Positions 43,801-52,155 of a stretch of 64,000 bases of DNA are shown here, piece by piece. The first letter of the stretch is position 1. Every line of letters begins with the position of its first letter. The translations under genes and the position numbers were made by a program. Source of the DNA: Sorangium cellulosum So0157-2 (lineage in GTDB: Bacteria; Myxococcota_A; Polyangia; Polyangiales; Polyangiaceae); contig NC_021658.1 in NCBI RefSeq assembly GCF_000418325.1, positions 4,327,501 to 4,391,500 of the forward strand. The letters are read 5' to 3'. The notes under the pieces were generated by a model. It worked only from the letters and a program-made list of their open reading frames with translations, did no database searches and was not told the DNA's origin.

Positions 43801-45803
43801 TGTGCGGCGCGCCGTCCCACCTCTTCGAGCCGGTCCGCGCCTCGGTCGCGTGCCTCGCCAAGGCGTACGAGGCCGGGCTGAGCTCGGGCGACTTCAGCTT
43901 CGGGGCGTACGCCTGCCTGAACATCGCGACGATCCTGCTCTGCTCGGGCCACGAGCTCGGCGTGCTCCGCGAGGATCTGACCGGGTTCTTGCGGTTCCTG
44001 CAGCGGACGCAGGATCCGCTCGGCGCGCCGGTGCTCGTCGTCGCGCAGCAGATGATCGCATGCCTGGAGGGCAGGACGAACGGGCGGAGGAGCCTGAGCG
44101 ACGGCGCGTTCGACGAGGGCGCGTTCCTCGCGGGGCTCGCGCCCGCGCAGGAGCTGCCGAGGTGCTGGTACTTCGTCAACATGCTCATACTCGCGGTGCT
44201 GTACGGCGACCCCGAGGGCGCGCTCCTGATGGCGGCGCGCGCCGAGAAGCACAGCGCGAGCGCGATGGGCCTGTTCCTCGCGAACGACATCCCCTTCTAC
44301 GTGAGCCTCGCGCTGCTCGCGCTGTGCGCGACGGCGACGGCGGAGGAGCGGGAGCGGCACCTCGCGGCCGTCGCGGAGCACCGGGCGAAGATCGCGGGCT
44401 GGGCGCGGCACGCGCCGGAGAACTACGCGCACAAGGAGCGGCTGATCGGGGCGGAGGTGGCGCGCGTCCTCGGCGACGACGCGGAGGCGGCGGAGCTCTA
44501 CGATCAGGCGATCCAGGGCGCGCGGCAGAGCCAGTTCACGCACCAGGAGGCGCTCGCGCACGAGCTGTGCGCGCGGTTCTACCTGCAGCGGGGCCGGGAC
44601 CGGATCGCGCGGTGGCACATGACCGACGCGTACCGGGCGTACCTCCGGTGGGGGGCGACCGCGAAGGCGGAGCACCTCGCGAAGGAGCACGAGCAGCTGC
44701 TCGATCTCGCGTCCCTCGGCGAGGCGCAGCCGGCCCGGGTCGTCGGCACGACGGTGACGCGCCGGGGGAGCACCGAGTCGTTCGACGTCGCGACGGTCGT
44801 GAAGGCCATGCAGGCGGTCGCGGGCGAGAACGTGCTCGATCGGCTGCTCGACCGGCTGATGCGGAGCGTGGTCGCGAACGCGGGGGCGCAGCGCGGCGCG
44901 CTGATCCTGGAGCGCGACGGGAAGCTCGCGATCGTGGCGTCGATGCGCGTCGATCCCGACGTGGTGGAGACGGGGCTGTCGATCCCGGCGCTCGACGGCA
45001 GGGAGGTCGCGGCGAGCGTCGTCCAGCTCGTCGCGAGGACGCGGGAGCCGGTCGTGGTGAACGACGCGCGGCACGACAGCCGCTTCGCGGCGGATCCGTA
45101 CGTCGCGGAGCGGAGGCCGCGCTCGATCCTGTGCCTCTCGATGACGCACCAGGGGCGCTCGGCGGGGCTCCTGTACCTGGAGAACAACGTGGTGCAGCGG
45201 GCGTTCACGCCCGGCAGGGTCGAGGTCTGCGGGCTCCTCGCCTCGCAGGCGGCCATCGCGCTGGAGAACGCGCTGCTCATCGCGAGCATCCGCGCGGGCA
45301 CCGAGGCGCTGCAGCGCTCGAACGAGCAGCTGCAGCGGGAGCTCGAGCTGCGCGCCGCGTCCGAGGCGGAGCGGGCGCTCTTGCAGCAGGAGATGTTGCG
45401 CCGGCAGACGCCGATCATCCCCATCACGGACGACGTGCTGGTCATGCCGATTGTCGGGGCGATGGACGGGGAGCGCGCGCAGCAGGTGCTCGAGACGGCG
45501 CTGACCGGGTTCCACTCGAGGCAGGCCAAGGTGGTGATCCTGGACATCACCGGCGTGGCGCAGGTCGACGCCACGGTGGCGGACGCGCTGATCAAGACGG
45601 CCAAGGCGCTGCAGCTCCTCGGGGCGAAGACGGTGCTGTCGGGGGTGCGGCCCGAGGTGGCGCGCGCGCTGGTGGAGCAGAGCGTCTTCCTGGGGTCGAT
45701 CGTGACGATGGGGACGCTGCAGAGCAGCATCGCGTATGCGCTGGGCCCGAACGGGCTGTCGGGCTCGGTCGGGCGGCGGCCAGGGGCGTCGCGGCAGGCG
45801 TGA
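40809..45803 (+). CDS. giant Ser/Thr kinase - AAA ATPase - TPR - GAF - STAS protein
   Basis: 1664 residues, cytoplasmic. Order of domains: protein kinase (about 10-275; VTIKVLK, HKDVKPQNI, DLG in place of DFG); AAA_16-type ATPase (P-loop GGAGIGKS near 335, Walker B FLDDLQWAD); about 600 residues of helical TPR-like repeats; GAF domain (about 1340-1480); short coiled coil; and a C-terminal STAS domain (about 1540-1650; VILDITGVAQVD, LLGAKTVLSGVRPE) closest to RsbR-type proteins. Related giant kinases usually end in a histidine kinase, whereas this one ends in STAS, linking it to partner-switching. ATG 40809 gives the kinase fold directly. Confidence 0.86.
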   Translation: MRKTRIEALPFTLVEQMYDTADTVIYRAKRDADGTPVTIKVLKGEHPGQRHVAQLRHELEISRHLNIDSVVRAHRLESIPGGAALVMEYFPGVPLDKLARSAPLDLKVKLRIASSLAGTLAAVHGKHVIHKDVKPQNILVNPETWQVKLTDLGSSTRLSEETLAAERPDLLEGTLAYMSPEQTGRMNRVIDYRTDLYSLGVTLYELFAGALPFQAADPVDLMHSHIARVATPLCERSPEIPRAVSDIVQKLMSKVAEERYQSGTGLKADLDACLSALEATGRIEPFELGSRDVSSELRLPQKLYGRDAQMAELLAAFERARGGRCELLLIAGGAGIGKSALVNELQKEVAQRRGQLIEGKFDQLSRNMPHAPVAGALRQRVRQLLTEPAESLEQWKDKLLAAAGKNAQILVELIPELELVIGPQPAVAELGPNEAQNRFNLVFQDFLRVITSAEHPVVLFLDDLQWADSASLKLLHVVLIDPGGAYLLIIGAYRDQEAIAGQPLMTWLGELKAAGVPRRELLLPPLSLADVQKLVADALAARPEQVQALAEVLNATSKGNPFFLSQLLKELYAAGLVSFDPGAGRWTWDLEPIRQRWGAVNVHDLLIDKMQRLSPGTQLVLQLAACIGHQFDLKTLATVRELPPADVAADLWEALREGLVLPLDSDYRLLHAPGGAPAELPLSVRYRFLHDRGQQAAYSLIEDARKQEVHLRIGRLMRAQLSGEPRDEDLFKVVSHCNIGAALIDDRAEQLELARLNLTVGKRAKASMAHAAASEHFRTGLSLLGPRGWEEDYALSFALHRERAESEWLSGNEKHAEASIRELLGHARSRLERAEVYNLRILVHTMRGEFEDVLRVGREGVALFGIDLPEPLEAIQAAFGAALAEMPVHLAGRRVEELADAPWVGDEEQLAALRLLAAMIPGAYTLNPALLALIAATQVNLSLRYGNSPAAACAYGLYCLLLAGGMGRPEEARRFQGVSLSLCERPAGVELQCKAYVVCGAPSHLFEPVRASVACLAKAYEAGLSSGDFSFGAYACLNIATILLCSGHELGVLREDLTGFLRFLQRTQDPLGAPVLVVAQQMIACLEGRTNGRRSLSDGAFDEGAFLAGLAPAQELPRCWYFVNMLILAVLYGDPEGALLMAARAEKHSASAMGLFLANDIPFYVSLALLALCATATAEERERHLAAVAEHRAKIAGWARHAPENYAHKERLIGAEVARVLGDDAEAAELYDQAIQGARQSQFTHQEALAHELCARFYLQRGRDRIARWHMTDAYRAYLRWGATAKAEHLAKEHEQLLDLASLGEAQPARVVGTTVTRRGSTESFDVATVVKAMQAVAGENVLDRLLDRLMRSVVANAGAQRGALILERDGKLAIVASMRVDPDVVETGLSIPALDGREVAASVVQLVARTREPVVVNDARHDSRFAADPYVAERRPRSILCLSMTHQGRSAGLLYLENNVVQRAFTPGRVEVCGLLASQAAIALENALLIASIRAGTEALQRSNEQLQRELELRAASEAERALLQQEMLRRQTPIIPITDDVLVMPIVGAMDGERAQQVLETALTGFHSRQAKVVILDITGVAQVDATVADALIKTAKALQLLGAKTVLSGVRPEVARALVEQSVFLGSIVTMGTLQSSIAYALGPNGLSGSVGRRPGASRQA

Positions 45804-45893
45804 TCGCGCGGCGCCGCCGCGCGCCGTCCGCCTAGGTGGCGCGGGCGGCGCCGCCGCGCGCGCACGCGGCGCGCGCAGCGGCGTCGGGGAGGA

Positions 45894-48689
45894 TCAGGGC
45901 GTGCTGTTCGGATCGGCGGGGTCGCTGCCGGCGTCGCGCTCGTCCCCGTCGAGGAAGCCGTCGCTGTCGCGATCGATGCCGGCGCGCGCGCCCGAGCCGG
46001 GCGGCATGCACGTGTACGTCAGATCGTGGTGCGTCTGGGTGGACAGCAGGCGGAGCACCGTGTCGCTGATGGGCGGGAGGACCTGCCGGTCGGTGAGGAA
46101 GTGGCCGTTGCCGACGTAGAGGAACCCGACCTCGTGGAGGAATCCCTGGGTCTTCGCCACGAGATCGCACTCCCCGACGTCGGCGCGATCCATGAGCAGG
46201 TCGATGCGCGGCCCGGCCACCGCGCTGTTGTTATGATTGAGCGTCACCTGCTGGCCGACGATCGGCGCCATGTTGCTCTCGATGGCGAGCACGTACGCCT
46301 CGAGCTGCCGGCGCAGCACGTCGCCCGCGGGGGTGAAGGGGATGGCGTCGGGGTTGTTCGGGAACTGGTCGGAGAACCCGATCGCGGAGAAGAACCGGTA
46401 CATCGTGTCGACGGTGCCGTTGTTCAGGATGCCGAACCCGCGGATCTGGTCCCCCACGTGCTGGTTGTCGCGCGGCAGGAAGACGAAGGGGATATCCGCG
46501 AGCCCGAACGCGCCGACCTTGGTGTACACGTTGCGGAGCTGCGGTATCTTGAAGAGCTGCGTCTGGAAGTCGAAGACGGAGCTGCCGTCGGTCCCGAAGA
46601 AGCCGGGGAAGTCGTCGCCGGGGTTGGCGTCCGGGTCGACCACGTGGCAGCCGCCGCAGCTCGCGATCGAGTTGACCACGGGGCCGTTGTAGAAGTCCTT
46701 CCCTGCCTGCTGATCGGGCGTGAGCGAGTTGTCCAGGTTCCTGATCGGGTTGGGCGGGTAGGTGACCTGGAGCATGAAGTCGGTGAACGCCTCCATGTCC
46801 TGAGCGGGGAGGGGCCCGCTGCGCCCGAGCAGGTCGGCGAACGCCACCTGGAACTGCCGGAAGGCTTCCCGCTCGTCGAACGCCCCGTCGTCCGGCTGCG
46901 CGGACGGCTCGAGGTTGCCCCCGGTGCGGTCGCCGCGCCAGTGCATCGGCCCGTGGTTGGCGAGGCCGCGCAGGCTCTGCGTCATCATCGGCCCCTTCAT
47001 CGGGTGGAAGATCGGGTCCGTGATCTCCTGGTTGAAGATGACGTCGTAGAGGCCGAACGGGAAGGGGCCCGGGTCCGTCACGACGGGGGCGTCGGGGTTG
47101 CCGAGGTTCCACGCCAGGTCGTCGAGATCGCCGAAGACGTGGCAGCTCGCGCAGGCCGAGTCGCCGTGGCTCGACGTGAGCGAGGCGTCATAGAGGAAGC
47201 GGCGGCCGTTCACGATGCTGGCCGGCTCGGGGTTGTGCATCGGGACGTGCCCGACCTCGGTCTTCGATGTGGTGTTGATGATCGAGATGGAGTTGTCGAA
47301 GCGCGTCAGCACGTAGAGGCGATTCCTGCTCTCGTCGAGCACGAGGCCGGTCGGTCCGCCGCCGCTCACCGGGATCTGGTTCGCGGTGCTCGGCACGAAC
47401 GTGTCGTTCTCGAGCGCGGCGGTGCTGAAGACGCCGATCTTGCTCGACCCGAGCGCGGCGACGTACAGCGTCGCGCCGTTGCCTGTCACGGCCATCTCCT
47501 GGGGGAAGGCGAGGCTCTTCGCGTTCTCGGCGTTGGGGACCGGGGCGCAGCAGGTGCTGTAGTCGATGTGCTTGTTGAGGTGCCGCGGCGCGACGCTCCC
47601 CGGGCTGAGGACGGAGATCCGGCTCTCGTGCAGGTGGCCGCGCGTGGTCTCGCCGGCGAAGAGGCCGGGGCCCTCGAAGTTCTGCTGGCTGAAGGCCTCG
47701 GTGTTCGCGACGTAGACCTTCCCGTTCACCGGGTTGACGGCCATGTTGAAGAGGATCGTCCCGACCCCGGAGAAGAAGCCCTGCTCTCCGCTGATCCACG
47801 CCGGGGGGTTCGCCGTGGCGTCGATGACGAAGACGTCCTTGTCGGGCAGCGAGAACCTCATCTGATCGTCCCAGAGTTTGCCCCGCTCGTCGTACCAGTG
47901 CCCGCCGTCGTATTTCACGATGACGGCGACCTCGGGCGCCGGCGCGCCCTCGAAGTTGGTGCTGGGCCCGGGCGCGCCGTTCGGCCCGAAGCCGTCGGGG
48001 ACCAGCGCCTCGTTGACGGTGGCGGTGCGGTTGCCGGAGTGGAACGCCGCCGCGTACACGCGGGTGCCGTCCGGGGTCACGGCGAGGGCGCGCGGCGTGT
48101 CGCTGAAGAGGGTGATGATGTTGAGCGGATTACCCCCGAGCGACTGGCCGAGCTGGTTTGCGTCGAAGACCCACACATCGGCGCGGCCGACGCCGGGCGT
48201 CGTGAACTGAGGGTCGTAGGGGACGTTCTGGCCGCGGTGCGCCGTCGTGATGAAGGCGCGGTTTCGCCCCGGACCGGCGAACACGATGTCGCGCGGCTCG
48301 TCGCCGACGAGGAGCGTGCGCACGACGCGCCCGGTCTGCCCGCCGAGGCCCAGCTGGACGACGCTCACGCTGTCCGACAGGTGGTTGACGACCCAGACCT
48401 CGTTATTGCTGCGCGCGGCCACGGCCACCGGCTCCAGGCCGACCGATATCGACGTGCGGTGCTCCAGGCCACCGCTGCCGATGCGGAACACCTCGAGGCG
48501 GTTGTCCGGCGTGTTGACGGCGAAGAGCAGCTTCCCATCGGGTGAGATGGCCAGCGGGCGGACCTGGCCGCTCTCGAAGGCGGTGAACGACGGCGCGGCG
48601 AGCGCCGGGGCCCCGGAGAGCGATACTGCAGTCAGGGATGCGACGAGAGCGCCTAGCGTCGCCCACCGTGAACCGGGCAATCGAGTCAT
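45894..48689 (-). CDS. secreted beta-propeller/di-haem cytochrome c protein
   Basis: 931 residues with a classical signal peptide; ggagg lies 6 nt before ATG 48689. The first half (about 40-500) is a YncE-like seven-bladed propeller with repeats such as GLEPVAVAARSNNEVWVVNH and TPRALAVTPDGTRVYAA. The second half has two CxxCH haem sites (CASCH at Cys513 and CGGCH at Cys678), like di-haem cytochrome c peroxidase/MauG-type proteins. An Asp-rich DRDSDGFLDGDE motif near the end can bind calcium. It probably transfers electrons or oxidises a substrate outside the cytoplasm. A palindrome upstream may be its operator. Confidence 0.83.
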   Translation of the reverse strand: MTRLPGSRWATLGALVASLTAVSLSGAPALAAPSFTAFESGQVRPLAISPDGKLLFAVNTPDNRLEVFRIGSGGLEHRTSISVGLEPVAVAARSNNEVWVVNHLSDSVSVVQLGLGGQTGRVVRTLLVGDEPRDIVFAGPGRNRAFITTAHRGQNVPYDPQFTTPGVGRADVWVFDANQLGQSLGGNPLNIITLFSDTPRALAVTPDGTRVYAAAFHSGNRTATVNEALVPDGFGPNGAPGPSTNFEGAPAPEVAVIVKYDGGHWYDERGKLWDDQMRFSLPDKDVFVIDATANPPAWISGEQGFFSGVGTILFNMAVNPVNGKVYVANTEAFSQQNFEGPGLFAGETTRGHLHESRISVLSPGSVAPRHLNKHIDYSTCCAPVPNAENAKSLAFPQEMAVTGNGATLYVAALGSSKIGVFSTAALENDTFVPSTANQIPVSGGGPTGLVLDESRNRLYVLTRFDNSISIINTTSKTEVGHVPMHNPEPASIVNGRRFLYDASLTSSHGDSACASCHVFGDLDDLAWNLGNPDAPVVTDPGPFPFGLYDVIFNQEITDPIFHPMKGPMMTQSLRGLANHGPMHWRGDRTGGNLEPSAQPDDGAFDEREAFRQFQVAFADLLGRSGPLPAQDMEAFTDFMLQVTYPPNPIRNLDNSLTPDQQAGKDFYNGPVVNSIASCGGCHVVDPDANPGDDFPGFFGTDGSSVFDFQTQLFKIPQLRNVYTKVGAFGLADIPFVFLPRDNQHVGDQIRGFGILNNGTVDTMYRFFSAIGFSDQFPNNPDAIPFTPAGDVLRRQLEAYVLAIESNMAPIVGQQVTLNHNNSAVAGPRIDLLMDRADVGECDLVAKTQGFLHEVGFLYVGNGHFLTDRQVLPPISDTVLRLLSTQTHHDLTYTCMPPGSGARAGIDRDSDGFLDGDERDAGSDPADPNSTP

Positions 48690-49297
48690 GGATGCCTCCG
48701 TGGTGTCGAGTGGCTCCCCAGCCACACAACGACAATCCAAGACTGTAAGACAAAATCGAATGCTTGTTCAAGCATGCAAAGAAGCTCGGTGCGATTTTTC
48801 GCAAAGGGGCGATCTCTCGTTCTTTCGTTCTCTCGTCCTCTCGTCCTGCCGCCCTATCGCCGATGCTGGGTCTCTGTCGCTGATGTAGGCGTCGATAGAT
48901 GCGGCGCGCTGGACGACGCGTCACCGCGGCTTGGCGCGCGTGCGACGCGGGAGGCGAGGCGGCGTGATCGCTCGTCTACCTGGGTTGCGTGAGTCGCGTG
49001 AGTCACCTGAGTCGCGCTCAGCGCCGCTGGACCGCGTCGCCGGTGCCGGCGGCGACCGGCGAGGACCGGCGGGGATCGGAGCATCGGCGGAGCGGGGGGG
49101 CGGGCTCGGCTGTGATGGGGAGCACGAATGGCGCGCGGGTCGCGCTCCGAACGGCTGTGCGCGCGGGAGGGGATTGGATCCAGCGCGAGGACGCTGTAGG
49201 ATGGAGGGCTCGTATCGACCACCGGGCCAGCTCTGGCTGTAGTACCGAGGGAGGCGATCTGGCGGGCACGGCGCGCCGGTCGAGGGATGGAGAAGCT
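48690..49297. other. 608-bp intergenic region between divergent genes
   Basis: Lies between the propeller-cytochrome gene (minus) and the STAS gene (plus). It contains a 16-bp palindrome (48760-48775), an AT-richer hairpin tgcga-tttt-tcgca (48790-48803), then C/T-rich DNA with repeated ctctcgt units. No gene recognised. Confidence 0.55.
48760..48775. promoter_or_regulatory. candidate operator palindrome atgcttg-TT-caagcat
   Basis: Perfect 7-bp arms around a 2-bp centre, about 70 bp upstream of the start codon of the propeller-cytochrome gene. The size and symmetry fit a site for a dimeric repressor, but no consensus is known to me. Confidence 0.4.
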
Positions 49298-49675
49298 ATG
49301 AGGAGCTTGCGCGTGGACCCTCTCGTTACCGACGGCTTCGGGATCGAGCCGGCCCTGAGGGACGACACCCTCAGCGTCAAGCTCACCGGCAGGGGGGACA
49401 TGGCGGCTGCCGCGCCGCTCAGCAGGTACGTCAAGGCCCTGGAGGGCGAGGTGGCGCGCCTCTCGGTGAGCACGCTCGAGCTCGACGTGCGCGGGCTGGG
49501 CTTCATGAGCTCGAGCTGCCTCAAGGCGTTCGTCAGCCTCATCTGCAGCCTCGTCGGCCACGGCATGAAATGCCGGATACGGTTCGTGACGGACCCGCAG
49601 CTCGCGTGGCAGCGCCGGAGCCTCAGGCCCCTGGATCGCATGTGCCCGGAGCTCGTCTCGATCGCCGACGCATGA
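49298..49675 (+). CDS. STAS-domain protein (anti-sigma-factor antagonist-like)
   Basis: 125 residues fitting one STAS domain: strand LSVKLTGRGDM, then LELDVRGLGFMSSSCLKAFV, where a Ser in the SSSC turn is the usual phosphorylation site. In partner-switching systems such proteins bind an anti-sigma kinase when dephosphorylated. It ends 17 bp before the PP2C phosphatase gene, and an alternative phosphatase start overlaps the stop as ATGA. The phosphatase is therefore a likely activator of this protein. Confidence 0.72.
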   Translation: MRSLRVDPLVTDGFGIEPALRDDTLSVKLTGRGDMAAAAPLSRYVKALEGEVARLSVSTLELDVRGLGFMSSSCLKAFVSLICSLVGHGMKCRIRFVTDPQLAWQRRSLRPLDRMCPELVSIADA

Positions 49676-49692
49676 GCCGAGGGCCCGAGGCC

Positions 49693-52155
49693 ATGACGAG
49701 GAAGCGCCGGACGATCGCGTTTCTGATCGACAATGTCGTCGGCGACTACCAGTCGGAGCTGCGCGCGGGGGTCGAGCGCGCGGCCGAGGCGCACGACGTC
49801 AACCTGCTGACGGCGTTCGGCGACCCGTCGAGCGCCCTCCGGCCGGACGAGACGGACCGGAGCACCTTCTATCACCTCATCGGTCCGGACACGGCCGACG
49901 GCGTCATCGTCGCCTCGTCGACGCTCTCCCGCTACGGCGGCGTCGACGTCATGCGGGCGTTCTGCCGGTCCTTCGCGCCGCTGCCGGTGTGCAGCATCGG
50001 GACGGCGATCGATGGAGTCCCGAGCCTCATGGTCGACAACGCCCTCGGGAGCGAGATCTCGGTCGCGCACCTGGCCGACGAGCACGGGCGCCGGCGCATC
50101 GCGTATATCGGCGGGCCGCTGAGCAGCGAGGAGGCGCAGCTGCGCGCCGGCGGGTACCGGAGGGCGCTCGCGGCGCGGGGGCTCCCTTGCGACGAGCGCC
50201 TCGTGGCGGTCGGCGGGTTCACGATACCGACCGGTCGCGCGGCGATGCGCGCGATCCTGGCGCGCGGGGCCGAGTTCGACGCCGTGGTGGCCGCCAACGA
50301 CAAGATGGCGCTCGCGGCGATCGAGGTGCTCAAGGCGCAGGGGCTCCGCATCCCCCAGGACGTCCTCGTGTGCGGCTTCGATGACGTCGGCATCGCCCGC
50401 TTCACGAAGCCGTCGCTCACCACCGTTCATCAGCCGATCAAGCGCCTCGGGGGGATGGCCGTGAGCACGATCCTCCGCCTGATCGGCGGTGAGGCCGCCC
50501 CGGCGCTGGAGCTCGCGGAGGTCGAGCTCACGCAGCGCGAGTCCTGCGGCTGCGGCTACCGCCCGGGCGACACGGTCCTCCCGCCGTCGCCGTCGGCGCA
50601 GGGCTATCCGCGCCCGGTCTCCGACCAGCGGGCGTCTCTGGAGAGCGCGCTCAGGAGGAGCGTGGCGATCCCGATCGGCGCCCTCGACCGCTGGGCGGGC
50701 GACCTGTTGACGGCGCTGGAGGACGAGCTAGCGGGCGACCGGGGCAGCTTCCTGCGCGCGCTCCAGGCGCTCCTCGACGAGGCGAGGCGCGAGGGCGTGC
50801 TCCTCGACCAGTTCCAGGCCGTGATCTCCCTCTTGCGCGAGCGGGTTCGGCCGGCGGCCGCGGCCGGCGACGCGGGGGCCCTGGAGCCGCTCTGGCACGC
50901 CGCGCGGATCCTCGTCGGGAGCGAGTCCGTGCACGTCGAGGGCGAGCAGCGGCTCCGCGTGGAGCTCGCCGCGATCGACGTGATCTACGGCGCGCGGGGG
51001 TTCGCCGCGTGCTTGAGCCTGCCGGTCCTCAAGGGCCTGCTGGCGTCGGAGCTGCCGCGGATGCAGCTCTCGCACGTGGCGGTGTCGCTCTACGACGACG
51101 CCCTGCGCGCCTCGTTGAGGCCGCTGTTCCTGATGGAGCATCGCCGCGAGGTGGAGGCGCCGCCCCTGAGCTTCCCGGCGCGCCGCCTCGCGCCGCCGGG
51201 GTTCCTCGGCGGCGCGGAGCGCAGCAGCATGATCGTGCTCCCGGTCGCGTTCGGCGACGCGGAGACGTTCGGCGTCGCGGTGCTCGACAGCCGCGCCAGC
51301 GCCATGAGCTACGACGTGCTGCGGGTCCAGCTCGGCTCCGCGGTCAAGGCCGCGGCGCTGCACCGGGAGGTCGTGCGGGGGGTGGAGCTGCGCGAGCGCC
51401 TGGAGCAGGAGCGCGTGCGCCAGGAGAGCCAGGTCGCGGCGCGCATCCAGACGGCGCTGGTGCCGAAGCAGCTCTCGATCGAGGGGCTCGAGCTCTGCGC
51501 GGTGATGCAGCCGGCGGCCGAGGTCGGCGGCGACTACTACGATGTGCTCGCGACGCCCGGGGGCGGTTGGCTGGGGATCGGCGACGTGGCCGGGCACGGG
51601 CTCGCGGCGGGCCTCATCATGCTGATGATCCAGAGCATGGTGTCGGCGCTGACGAGCAACGACCCGAGCGCGAGCCCGGCGAGGGTGGTCGTCGCGCTCA
51701 ACAAGGCGGTCTACAAGAACGTCCGCGGCCGCCTGGACCGCGACGAGCACGCGACGCTCCTCTTGCTCCGGTACGAGCGCAGCGGGCGCGTGACGTTCGC
51801 CGGCGCGCACGACGACATGATCGTGTGTTCGGCGCGCACCCGGCGCTGCACGTGCATCGCGAGCTCCGGGGTCTGGATCGGCGCGCTGCCCGAGATCGGG
51901 GCGATGACACGGGACGCCGAGCTCTTCCTGGAGGACGGGGACGTGGTCGTGCTCTACAGCGACGGCGTGACCGAGGCGCGCAACGCGCAGCACGAGCAGT
52001 TCGGGCTGGAGCGGCTGTGCGCCATCATCGAGGCTGTCCAGACGGCGCCCGTCGACGTGATCCGCGACCGGATCCTCGAGGCGGTCGAGGGCTGGTGCCC
52101 GAGCCCGGACGACGACATCACGATCGTCGTGGCGAGGCATCGCGCGCCCGAGTAG
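49693..52155 (+). CDS. sugar-binding-domain/PP2C (SpoIIE-type) phosphatase
   Basis: 820 residues. Residues about 5-290 are a LacI/periplasmic sugar-binding fold (TIAFLIDNVVGDYQSELRAG, ANDKMALAAIEVLKAQGLRI, VCGFDDVGIARFTKPSLTT), but there is no HTH and no signal peptide, so it is a cytoplasmic ligand sensor. A coiled-coil/helical linker of about 250 residues is followed by a SpoIIE/RsbU PP2C domain with the metal-binding Asp blocks EVGGDYYDV, GIGDVAGHG and DDDITIVVARH. It probably dephosphorylates the STAS protein encoded directly upstream in response to a sugar-like ligand. ATG 49693 has gaggg at good distance. The last 38 bp overlap the convergent permease gene. Confidence 0.84.
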   Translation: MTRKRRTIAFLIDNVVGDYQSELRAGVERAAEAHDVNLLTAFGDPSSALRPDETDRSTFYHLIGPDTADGVIVASSTLSRYGGVDVMRAFCRSFAPLPVCSIGTAIDGVPSLMVDNALGSEISVAHLADEHGRRRIAYIGGPLSSEEAQLRAGGYRRALAARGLPCDERLVAVGGFTIPTGRAAMRAILARGAEFDAVVAANDKMALAAIEVLKAQGLRIPQDVLVCGFDDVGIARFTKPSLTTVHQPIKRLGGMAVSTILRLIGGEAAPALELAEVELTQRESCGCGYRPGDTVLPPSPSAQGYPRPVSDQRASLESALRRSVAIPIGALDRWAGDLLTALEDELAGDRGSFLRALQALLDEARREGVLLDQFQAVISLLRERVRPAAAAGDAGALEPLWHAARILVGSESVHVEGEQRLRVELAAIDVIYGARGFAACLSLPVLKGLLASELPRMQLSHVAVSLYDDALRASLRPLFLMEHRREVEAPPLSFPARRLAPPGFLGGAERSSMIVLPVAFGDAETFGVAVLDSRASAMSYDVLRVQLGSAVKAAALHREVVRGVELRERLEQERVRQESQVAARIQTALVPKQLSIEGLELCAVMQPAAEVGGDYYDVLATPGGGWLGIGDVAGHGLAAGLIMLMIQSMVSALTSNDPSASPARVVVALNKAVYKNVRGRLDRDEHATLLLLRYERSGRVTFAGAHDDMIVCSARTRRCTCIASSGVWIGALPEIGAMTRDAELFLEDGDVVVLYSDGVTEARNAQHEQFGLERLCAIIEAVQTAPVDVIRDRILEAVEGWCPSPDDDITIVVARHRAPE

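Noticed and set aside
40719..45515. 1598-codon open frame antisense to the giant kinase gene
   Set aside because: Typical shadow of a high-GC gene; the product is mostly Arg, Glu, Leu and His with no recognisable domain.
45894..48545. Long plus-strand frames opposite the propeller-cytochrome gene
   Set aside because: The minus-strand frame has a signal peptide, a ribosome binding site and two haem motifs. The plus-strand translation is low-complexity.
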